From a virus, in IMG/VR virus record IMGVR_UViG_3300030107_004381, positions 5,338 to 25,905 of that record: a DNA stretch of 20,568 nucleotides; one strand, 5' to 3'. Within the stretch, counting starts at the first letter, position 1, and the number at the start of each line of letters is the position of its first letter. The notes beneath the pieces are model-generated. The model ran no database searches and had not been told where the DNA came from. It worked only from the letters and a program-made list of their open reading frames with translations. The position numbers were made by a program, and so were the translations under genes. This document shows, in pieces, positions 13,532 through 19,331 of the stretch.

Positions 13532-14043
13532 TAGTATTTTACATCTTTTAGTGATTTTATTCTTTTGATTTTACTTCCAGGCCCTTGACCTATAAAATCT
13601 CCTGTTAAGTCATAAGTAGGTGGCCATGCATTCCATCCTTTTTCACCTTTTTCTATTTGTTTCTTTTGAAATGCTACATTTCCAAATTTCTTAATATAAT
13701 CAAGGGCATCTTTTTTATCATAAGTTACTAATCTTGCTGTTCCTGTCCAACCCATAACTGTTTGACCATCTGTGTTTACTCTATCATGTCCAACATGGAA
13801 AGAATTTTTAGGATATAAGTCATCACCCCTTGTATCTTTAGTAATGGTCATGTATATGGCAGTACCTTCTTCTTTTCCTTTTGGTTGTCCACTAGCAGCT
13901 TTACCTTGTTCTGAATCATCCATATACAGAAACTTTGAAAAAACTATATTTAGTTTTCCATGTTTACCACTATTACTTAAATCTTTGGAAGAATATTTGG
14001 TAATGTCTTTTTCTTCATTGATATGTTGTTTAAATGATTTCAT
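13531..14043 (-). CDS. unknown protein with capsid-targeting-like leader
   Basis: A 170-residue protein. The frame is open to an ATG at 14058, but the ATG at 14043 overlaps the stop of the upstream coiled-coil gene (ATGA) and gives the leader MKSFKQHINE|E, so I start there. The body has a beta-rich look (GKLNIVFSKFLYMDD, GTAIYMTITKD, GWTGTARLVTYDKKDALDY) and a basic C-terminus. I do not recognise it. It is followed at TAATG by another leader-bearing protein, so the two are made together. Confidence 0.75.
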   Translation of the reverse strand: MKSFKQHINEEKDITKYSSKDLSNSGKHGKLNIVFSKFLYMDDSEQGKAASGQPKGKEEGTAIYMTITKDTRGDDLYPKNSFHVGHDRVNTDGQTVMGWTGTARLVTYDKKDALDYIKKFGNVAFQKKQIEKGEKGWNAWPPTYDLTGDFIGQGPGSKIKRIKSLKDVKY

Positions 14044-14447
14044 GTTTTTGTCATCCAACTAATGATTGATGCAGCTATAGCTCCAATAGCTCCAGCGACA
14101 AGAGAAGTCATACCCATAAGGCGTGACTTCCATTGTTCTACAGCACGAACTCTTTCTTCCATTTTTGTTATGTGGTCTATTAATCTTCTTTCAGAATTAC
14201 CAATTTCATCACGAACAGTTCCAACTCGCGAATGTAAGAGTTTAAGTTCAGAACGAATCTCTTCATCTGCCTTTCGGTGTTCTTCTTGGCGAGAATTTAG
14301 TGATTTAATCTCTACTGTAAGTTCTACTATTCTATCTGCTGTTGTGTCTAATTTGGTTAGAAGAGCATCAATCTGTCTTCCTCTGACCTCAACCTCTTGT
14401 TGTAAAAGTCCAACTTGAAGTCTGACATCCTGTAACTCTTCTGGCAT
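14040..14447 (-). CDS. coiled-coil protein with C-terminal membrane anchor (XhlA-like)
   Basis: A 135-residue protein that is almost wholly heptad-patterned coiled coil (about residues 3-108, rich in Leu, Glu, Arg). It ends in one hydrophobic helix (GMTSLVAGAIGAIAASII, about 111-128) and a short SWMTKT tail. The design resembles XhlA-type holin-associated proteins or other tail-anchored phage proteins; the resemblance is in layout, not sequence. An AAGGT ribosome-binding site precedes the ATG. It ends inside the first codon of the next gene (ATGA). Possible roles are lysis timing or tethering a complex to the inner membrane. Confidence 0.7.
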   Translation of the reverse strand: MPEELQDVRLQVGLLQQEVEVRGRQIDALLTKLDTTADRIVELTVEIKSLNSRQEEHRKADEEIRSELKLLHSRVGTVRDEIGNSERRLIDHITKMEERVRAVEQWKSRLMGMTSLVAGAIGAIAASIISWMTKT

Positions 14448-14451
14448 TTTA

Positions 14452-14802
14452 TTAGACCTTAAATATTTGAGTCATTCTTATTAACTCAATTCCAGCATTA
14501 AGACCATCTTCAATTCTTACAGAAATATCATCTTCTGAGTCTGAATTGTCTAGATCCCATTGTTCAGATACGAATGTAATTAATTCGTTCCATTCTTCTG
14601 CATCAAGGTCAGCAACTTCTGGAATAATATCTTCTATATTATCTATTGCTGGGCCCAATCTCTTGAGAGGTTCAATAAAATTAAGACCATCTCTCCAATT
14701 GAAATCACCATCTGCATTTGACTTTTTGATTGCTTCGGCTAAGGAAAACACAAATAATAAAAGTTCTTTGGTTTCCTGTATTCCGTATTTTTCTTCTGCC
14801 AT
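14452..14802 (-). CDS. acidic phage protein of unknown function
   Basis: A 116-residue acidic, mostly helical protein. It starts MAEEKYGIQETKELLLFVFSLAEAI, with a DGDFNWRDGLNFIEPLKRLGPAI segment and an Asp/Glu-rich C-terminal half (DLDNSDSEDDISVRIEDG). I do not recognise the family. The ATG directly follows the preceding stop (TAAATG) behind a very good GGAAGGAG ribosome-binding site, so it is probably made in quantity together with the 378-residue protein upstream, which suggests a virion-related role. Confidence 0.7.
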   Translation of the reverse strand: MAEEKYGIQETKELLLFVFSLAEAIKKSNADGDFNWRDGLNFIEPLKRLGPAIDNIEDIIPEVADLDAEEWNELITFVSEQWDLDNSDSEDDISVRIEDGLNAGIELIRMTQIFKV

Positions 14803-15939
14803 TTAACTCCTTCCATATTTGAGATAGAGCATAGGGCCGCTCTCTCCGTTTTGTAAAATGATAGGTCGCCTTGGATACTTTAGACCATATTCTCTGATTG
14901 TTTGTCCTACTAAACCATCACCAACATACTTTTCATATCTACCATATTTCTTTTTACCCAATCTACAATTATAAAATGTTTCTGAATCTACTATGAATAC
15001 ATCCTTACCTGCAAATGTTGTTCTTTGAACTTCTTCAGTTATACCTGCACCTTTAAGTAACTCTCTTTTCTTTTTCTTCTTTTTACCAAGTACAGGTGCT
15101 TGATATTGAATACCACCACTATCTGGAGCTGTTGGTGCTACATTTGCTAATTCTTCATCAACTTCATCTGCAGCAAGTTTAGCAGCTACAGCCATCTCTT
15201 TCTTTTTCTTGTCTGACTTTCCTTTGAACTGTGGAGCATCTGATTTTTGAAAATCTTTAATAACATCTCCCATACTTGCTTTTTTAATATCAATACCTTC
15301 TTCTACTTCTTCAGTTTTTAGTTCTGGAGCTCCACCTTTTCTAAATGATTTTTTGAATGCCTTTTGTGCATTTTTTAAGTCTTTCTTATTGATGACTATC
15401 TGACCTTTTCTATTGATGACTGCCTCTATTCCTGCATCATCCAACGCCATCATCGCTTGTAATTCCTGACTTTCCTCTAATTTTGTCTCTGTTAGAAAAG
15501 TACCGAAAGATTTTCTATTCATGTTGTCTACCTCTTCTTTAAGAAATTTAGCGTCGGCCTCCCAATCAGTCTCTAGGAATTCCATAAGTTTACGTTTCAT
15601 GTAACCATCATCTGTCCATATTCTAGTATCTTTTTGTTCTTTTAATAAGAATAGTGCAGCTGCATAGTTCAGAAGTATTGTTTTTCCAACTATTGGAATC
15701 TTTTCAAGTAATCCTCTAATTTTGAATACCATACGATGAAGCATGGTGTATGAAGACTTTTCTTTTACAGTTTCTAAGTCAGCACTTTTCTTGAGAGCTT
15801 TACCCTTCTTATCAATTATACCTAACTTATATGCATTAGTTGATGTATATTTCATGGTGAGAAGGCGTAGAAACCTAAACACAAAATATAAATCAGCACC
15901 TCTTGATGCTTGTCCTATTACATTACTTAATGATGGCAT
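14803..15939 (-). CDS. conserved marine T4-like phage protein, probably virion-associated, with internal leader-like site
   Basis: A 378-residue protein. The N-terminal third (SNVIGQASRGADLYFVFRFLRLLT, AYKLGIIDKKGKALKKS, YTMLHRMVFKIRGLLEK, NYAAALFLLK) is a conserved block that I associate with T4-like marine phages. The middle is Lys/Glu-rich (VEEGIDIKKASMGDVIKDF, SDAPQFKGKSDKKKK), the kind of segment that recurs in marine phage structural proteins. At residues 140-151, MNRKSFGTFLTE|T closely mimics the N-terminal leader of seven other proteins here and could be an internal processing site. The C-terminal domain (VFIVDSETFYNCRLGKKKYGRYEKY) is compact. Starts at TAAATG behind GAGAGAG. Function unknown; a structural role is inferred. 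Confidence 0.75.
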   Translation of the reverse strand: MPSLSNVIGQASRGADLYFVFRFLRLLTMKYTSTNAYKLGIIDKKGKALKKSADLETVKEKSSYTMLHRMVFKIRGLLEKIPIVGKTILLNYAAALFLLKEQKDTRIWTDDGYMKRKLMEFLETDWEADAKFLKEEVDNMNRKSFGTFLTETKLEESQELQAMMALDDAGIEAVINRKGQIVINKKDLKNAQKAFKKSFRKGGAPELKTEEVEEGIDIKKASMGDVIKDFQKSDAPQFKGKSDKKKKEMAVAAKLAADEVDEELANVAPTAPDSGGIQYQAPVLGKKKKKKRELLKGAGITEEVQRTTFAGKDVFIVDSETFYNCRLGKKKYGRYEKYVGDGLVGQTIREYGLKYPRRPIILQNGESGPMLYLKYGRS

Positions 15940-16347
15940 TTAACTCTCTCTATCAAATTTTCTTAAACTGTCTATGACACCTTGATCCATTAAAATATCA
16001 CTTATTATTATCTCTTTTCCCATTATAGATTCTATTTTATCTTCGGGTAATACTTTTAAATAAAACAAAAAAGGCTTTAATATCGGCCAAAATTTTTCTT
16101 CTATCTTGAAGAACAAAATCCTAGTTGCCGCAGCGGGTGGGAATACATTATAAAAAACTATAATATGGTTGAGGAGCAATCTCTCCTTCAATACTCCCTC
16201 AGACACATACTGATTGAGTAGTCTTTTGATATATTTGATTTTCTTCAAATCATCATTAAACTCTTCAACTTCTGTACATTGTGGGTTATTATATTCTTTC
16301 ATTGCATAGAGAAGAAAATTCTTCTCATTCAAATCATCAAAAATCAT
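15940..16347 (-). CDS. conserved phage protein of unknown function
   Basis: A 135-residue, largely helical protein with hydrophobic and aromatic patches: LLYAMKEYNNPQC, KERLLLNHIIVFYNVFPPAAATRILFFKIEEKFWPILKPFLFYL. The pattern NPQC..EEF.DDLK..KY.KRL followed by LNH.IV.YNVF is one I recall from hypothetical proteins of T4-like marine phages, usually beside the preceding gene type, but no function is known to me. The hydrophobic stretches look like buried helices, not membrane spans. It starts 5 bases after the coiled-coil gene and ends against the next ATG. Confidence 0.75.
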   Translation of the reverse strand: MIFDDLNEKNFLLYAMKEYNNPQCTEVEEFNDDLKKIKYIKRLLNQYVSEGVLKERLLLNHIIVFYNVFPPAAATRILFFKIEEKFWPILKPFLFYLKVLPEDKIESIMGKEIIISDILMDQGVIDSLRKFDRES

Positions 16348-16352
16348 TATAT

Positions 16353-16574
16353 TTATGAATCATCATCACTAAGCTTTTGCTCGTCTTCTGATTCTTGCGG
16401 TTGGAGTTTTCCTATGAAATAATTACAAGTTTGTATTGCACCACCAAGTGCTTGAATTTGTTGTTGTGTTTGAGTCAAACCCTGTTGATACTCTTGTAGT
16501 CTTTCTAGAAGGACTTTACGATCTCCTTCTAATCTATCTTTTTCTTTATTCAAATCTTCTAATTCTAAAGACAT
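16353..16574 (-). CDS. short coiled-coil protein
   Basis: A 73-residue protein starting MSLELEDLNKEKDRLEGD. Residues about 3-60 are a Leu/Gln/Glu-rich coiled coil, with a short GGAIQTCNYFIGKL turn and an acidic tail (ESEDEQKLSDDDS). The frame could start at a TTG at 16586, but the ATG at 16574 has a GAGG ribosome-binding site six bases upstream, so I use it. It is the first gene after the intrinsic terminator; no promoter is obvious in the short gap, so some read-through or an undetected promoter must serve it. Similar short coiled-coil proteins often act as chaperones or connectors in phage structural regions, but this is a guess. Confidence 0.7.
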   Translation of the reverse strand: MSLELEDLNKEKDRLEGDRKVLLERLQEYQQGLTQTQQQIQALGGAIQTCNYFIGKLQPQESEDEQKLSDDDS

Positions 16575-16580
16575 AATAAT

Positions 16581-16584
16581 CCTC
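16581..16584 (-). promoter_or_regulatory. ribosome-binding site fixing the start at 16574
   Basis: GAGG on the minus strand, six bases before the ATG at 16572-16574. It favours this start over the TTG at 16586. Confidence 0.65.
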
Positions 16585-16597
16585 AATAATTAATATT

Positions 16598-16628
16598 AAA
16601 AAAAAGGGAGTCTCGCGAAAGACTCCCC
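16598..16628 (-). terminator. intrinsic (rho-independent) terminator
   Basis: On the minus strand an 8-bp stem (GGGAGTCT / AGACTCCC, plus-strand 16606-16613 and 16620-16627, six-base loop) is followed at once by eight T residues. It lies 23 bases after the stop of the Ala/Thr-rich structural gene and closes the structural block. Confidence 0.9.
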
Positions 16629-16650
16629 ATACAATAGTTAAAGACTAAAA

Positions 16651-17127
16651 TTAAGCCTTAATAATTGTTGAACCACCATCACAAGCAGCAGCTGCTCCGT
16701 TAGCTGCACTCATCAAATACCAACCAGTAGCTGTGGTTGTGTGATATAAGAATGTTGCAGTCTCACCAGCATTTGTTGTAGCGATTGTAATATACGCTCC
16801 ACCTGTAGCAACTGGTGTAAGGGTTGCTGTACCAGCAGCAACTGAAGTCATGAACTTAAACTGTCCAACAGTTCCAGCAGCTAATGATGTTGCAATAGCA
16901 GTTGAAACACCCACATTGGAGATAGCAACTGTTAAACTTAAAGCTGTTGTAGTTGTCGTTGCTTCAATGCTCGAGAAAGCAAGAGGAGCAGGAATGGACA
17001 TGAAAACTGTGTTAACAGCTACCTTCTGGTTTGAAGGGTTTGAACTAGGACTGTCCACAACGTGGAACAGATCTGTTGACGCGAGAGCAGTATTCTCTGT
17101 TAACGCGGTTATCTTCTTATCGGCCAT
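16651..17127 (-). CDS. Ala/Thr-rich virion surface-type protein
   Basis: A 158-residue protein beginning MADKKITALTENTALASTDLFHVVD, the kind of N-terminus found in phage fibre or head-decoration proteins (ADKKITALT..T..A..DL.HVVD..S..P.N.K). The remainder is Ala/Thr/Gly/Val-rich with alternating beta-type pattern (TATLTPVATGGAYITIATT) and ends CDGGSTIIKA. It is likely an abundant structural protein. An AAAGGAAA ribosome-binding site lies close before the ATG, and a hairpin precedes that. It is followed by a strong intrinsic terminator and preceded by a 146-base structured gap, so it may have its own transcript. Confidence 0.8.
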   Translation of the reverse strand: MADKKITALTENTALASTDLFHVVDSPSSNPSNQKVAVNTVFMSIPAPLAFSSIEATTTTTALSLTVAISNVGVSTAIATSLAAGTVGQFKFMTSVAAGTATLTPVATGGAYITIATTNAGETATFLYHTTTATGWYLMSAANGAAAACDGGSTIIKA

Positions 17128-17273
17128 ATTATTTCCTTTAGGCTATGTGCCGGGACTCGGCACCGTTAAGGTTAAAATACGCTAAGACTCCGCTGCGCGC
17201 AATGCGAAAGTTCTTGTCTTAGACGCGGGTTATAAAATCAAAAACACTTACATAATATGTATAAAACTACTTA
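17128..17273 (-). other. structured, GC-richer intergenic leader between two structural genes
   Basis: A 146-base gap with no plausible ORF. On the plus strand it holds a 6-bp hairpin GTGCCG/CGGCAC (17147-17163, five-base loop) and a long-range inverted repeat CTAAGAC/GTCTTAG (17182-17188 and 17216-17222). Within the latter's loop lies the 8-base palindrome TGCGCGCA (17194-17201). GC content is visibly above its surroundings. No TATAAATA late promoter or good sigma70 promoter is visible. It may be a structured 5' leader of the next gene, an RNA-processing site, or a small RNA. Confidence 0.55.
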
Positions 17274-17283
17274 TTAAGTAGTT
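17265..17283 (-). terminator. possible weak terminator hairpin across a stop codon
   Basis: An 8-bp perfect inverted repeat (AACTACTT / AAGTAGTT, three-base loop) spans the TAA stop of the 308-residue structural gene, followed on the minus strand by TTTTA. The stem is AT-rich and the T-run short, so termination would be partial at best. Confidence 0.4.
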
Positions 17284-18200
17284 GTTACTGTTGCTGAAAT
17301 AACTTCAGCAGCGACTTGTTGCATAATACCAGAATCAGCAGTTTCAGTATCACCAGCTTCTGTAAAAGTTGATGAATTTAATGTTATTGCCTGTCTTGCA
17401 ACTGTTAATGCACCATTTGCATTAGAACCAGCAATCGTGAAAAAGAAATTCATCTGAGTACCAGTTGTTTGTGTTTCCATCTGTAGGTGATCTTTACTTC
17501 CATCACCAGACTGAGATGCATCTTCCATCATGATACGATCTCCATCATCTGTGCCAGGTGCACCATCAGTACTGTTCATACGAATTGTATCCCAATCTGA
17601 ACCAACAGCTTCCATTGTGTTTACTGTGGTATTACCTGCAGCAGCTGTCGCTGTGTATGAAACTGTTGAATCATCTGCAGATTTTGTATGAGTAACAATC
17701 AGAGTTGGCATAGTTGACTCAGTAAAATCAACTGGCTCATTCCATGTAACTCTTACAAAAGCGTTTGCAAGTGTTCCAGCTGCAGCAACTGAATACGCTG
17801 GTTTGTTGTTTGCAGATCCAGTTGTAAGACCTTCAAATGAAACGTGTGTAATTTGTGCTACACCAAGTCCTTCTGTTGCATCCGTTCCAGTAAGATTTCC
17901 AATGGATACGAGACATTCATCCCAAAACTGAGTACCAGTGGAATTTTTATTATGTCGTAACCACCAACCTTCGTTATTTGCAAAACTTCTGGCCTGTTCA
18001 TCTGGTGACAGCCATGTTGGTCTTTTTTCTATTTGCTCTTCTAACAGGAGTCTAAATCCTGCATCTGTGCCCGGCGCACCATCTGTACTATTGAGTAGTA
18101 CGTTGTCATGGATGCCGAATTCTATTGGGCTTACAGTTTCGGTGGATTCAAATTCATATTCCATCGAATCTGGTGATAATGAACTACTCCAAAGTGGCAT
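17274..18200 (-). CDS. Thr/Ala/Asp-rich structural protein with a duplicated motif
   Basis: A 308-residue acidic, beta-rich protein. A motif occurs twice: NSTDGAPGTDAGFRLLLEE (37-55) and NSTDGAPGTDDGDRIMMED (209-227). It is of the type L..TDG...TDAGD..LLE that recurs in marine phage structural proteins. Between them is GWWLRHNKNSTGTQFWDECLVSIGNLTG (an assembly-like segment, about 78-104), split here as GWWLRHNKNSTG and QFWDECLVSIGNLTG. An Ig/cadherin-like part follows (about 115-195, AFVRVTWNEPVDF, MPTLIVTHTKSADDSTVSY). It is probably a head or tail surface protein. A T4-type late promoter lies 37 bases before the ATG, which has GGAGAG as ribosome-binding site. It ends in an AT-rich hairpin. 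Confidence 0.8.
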   Translation of the reverse strand: MPLWSSSLSPDSMEYEFESTETVSPIEFGIHDNVLLNSTDGAPGTDAGFRLLLEEQIEKRPTWLSPDEQARSFANNEGWWLRHNKNSTGTQFWDECLVSIGNLTGTDATEGLGVAQITHVSFEGLTTGSANNKPAYSVAAAGTLANAFVRVTWNEPVDFTESTMPTLIVTHTKSADDSTVSYTATAAAGNTTVNTMEAVGSDWDTIRMNSTDGAPGTDDGDRIMMEDASQSGDGSKDHLQMETQTTGTQMNFFFTIAGSNANGALTVARQAITLNSSTFTEAGDTETADSGIMQQVAAEVISATVTTT

Positions 18201-18236
18201 TTTACTCTCCTATTAAAATTAGTTTGTTTATATAGT

Positions 18237-18244
18237 TATTTATA
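18237..18244 (-). promoter_or_regulatory. T4-type late promoter TATAAATA
   Basis: TATAAATA on the minus strand, in the 48-base gap between two structural genes, at the right distance (37 bases) to start a short leader for the 308-residue protein. T4 late promoters consist of this -10 element alone and are used by polymerase carrying the phage sigma gp55. The setting before a structural gene strongly supports the call. Confidence 0.75.
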
Positions 18245-18248
18245 CTAT

Positions 18249-19331
18249 TTACTCTGTCAAGGTCTGAGGTTTTTCCTCTGAATCGACTGTTTCTTTATCT
18301 TCTTCTTTAACTTCTTGAGGTTGTCCTTGCATAATTTTTAATGCTACATCCGCGACACCTCTTAAATCTTCAAATGGTTTACCAGATAGAGGATTTTTTG
18401 CCTCTTTAATTTCTCCCTTTTTCATTTTATCAAGATGTTTTTGTATTCTTTTAGATTGACCAAGATGCATTTTAGATGCATTTTCTAACTCTTTTACAAT
18501 CTTTTCTAAATCTGGATCTTCTTCAAGATCAAATTCAACTCCTTCTAACATTTTCATTGCAAAAGCTTGAGATTTCATAAAACCAGCTTTAGTCTTTATC
18601 ATATCTTCAAATTTTTTCTTTGTTGCAGGTTTTAATGCATTATATACTTGAGTCATTGCAGATGCAGAAAACGCATCAACTCTTGCTTTCCCATCTTTAA
18701 ACATAAATATCTGATTTTGTTTATCTTTGACTATCTTTTTAAGATTATCTATTGTTGGTGGTACAGCAACCTCTTTTTCAACAAGTTCAACTTCTTCAAA
18801 CTGAACTGGTACACTAATAGAACCACCAGTTTTAGGGTCATTAATCATCATTCTTTCTTTACCCTTAGTAGAGTTCTTGAAATCCTTATGAACCTTACTA
18901 AAATTCTTTTTAGAGATTTTAACTACCTTACCATCATACTTGTAGTCTTTACCAGCAAGAACAGCTTCATCAATCTCAACTTCTTCATTTCTGATTTTAT
19001 CATAGTATTTGTTAATGTTCTTGTACATCCAATCACTATCTGTTTTTGAAGTAGAACCTTGTTTCTCATTACGTTTCATAATCTCTTGAACTTTCTTAAC
19101 TTCAGCGGGAGTACCGAAAGCCTTTGCAAGCATCAGATAGTTTTCTGTATGTCTGTTCTCATCTTCATTTTTTAGATAATCTTTTTTGAGTTTCTTGAGA
19201 TTAACTTTTTCTTCAAGACCTTGTTCATCACAAACTCCACAATGTTCATCAAGTTTCATAACCTTCGCTGCTGCTTCTGCAACACTTACCAAACTTGGAG
19301 TAGATGCAGTTCCAAATATATTATCAGACAT
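18249..19331 (-). CDS. Lys/Glu-rich virion-associated protein, marine T4-like type
   Basis: A 360-residue, highly charged helical protein. From the N-terminus: a CGVC pair (residues about 31-34), a Lys-rich segment (KVNLKKLKKDYLKNEDENRH) with LAKAFGTPAEVKK, then NEEVEIDEAVLAGKDYKYDGK and KISKKNFSKVHKDFKNS. The C-terminal part has the ASKMHLGQSKRIQKHLDKM helix and NPLSGKPFEDLRG, both resembling modules that recur in structural proteins of marine T4-like phages. I infer a head-core or virion-internal role; several [LI]xE sequences could be protease sites. It follows the partial acidic protein with its stop and start overlapping by one base (TAATG), after a GGAGAACAAG ribosome-binding site. Confidence 0.7.
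   Translation of the reverse strand: MSDNIFGTASTPSLVSVAEAAAKVMKLDEHCGVCDEQGLEEKVNLKKLKKDYLKNEDENRHTENYLMLAKAFGTPAEVKKVQEIMKRNEKQGSTSKTDSDWMYKNINKYYDKIRNEEVEIDEAVLAGKDYKYDGKVVKISKKNFSKVHKDFKNSTKGKERMMINDPKTGGSISVPVQFEEVELVEKEVAVPPTIDNLKKIVKDKQNQIFMFKDGKARVDAFSASAMTQVYNALKPATKKKFEDMIKTKAGFMKSQAFAMKMLEGVEFDLEEDPDLEKIVKELENASKMHLGQSKRIQKHLDKMKKGEIKEAKNPLSGKPFEDLRGVADVALKIMQGQPQEVKEEDKETVDSEEKPQTLTE

Noticed and set aside
16340-16352. CATAAATA just before the gene starting at 16347, as a late promoter
   Set aside because: One mismatch to TATAAATA and so close to the ATG that the transcript would have almost no leader; the neighbouring gene ends only 5 bases away.
17147-17163. Hairpin GTGCCG/CGGCAC resembling the end of a Cas9 tracrRNA or a tRNA T-arm
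   Set aside because: No repeats, no cas genes, no tRNA acceptor or anticodon arms around it; loop sequence does not fit a T-loop.
18648-19049. 133-residue plus-strand open frame
   Set aside because: Antisense to the Lys/Glu-rich structural gene; Phe/Cys/Ile-rich composition is typical of the complement of Lys/Glu codons.
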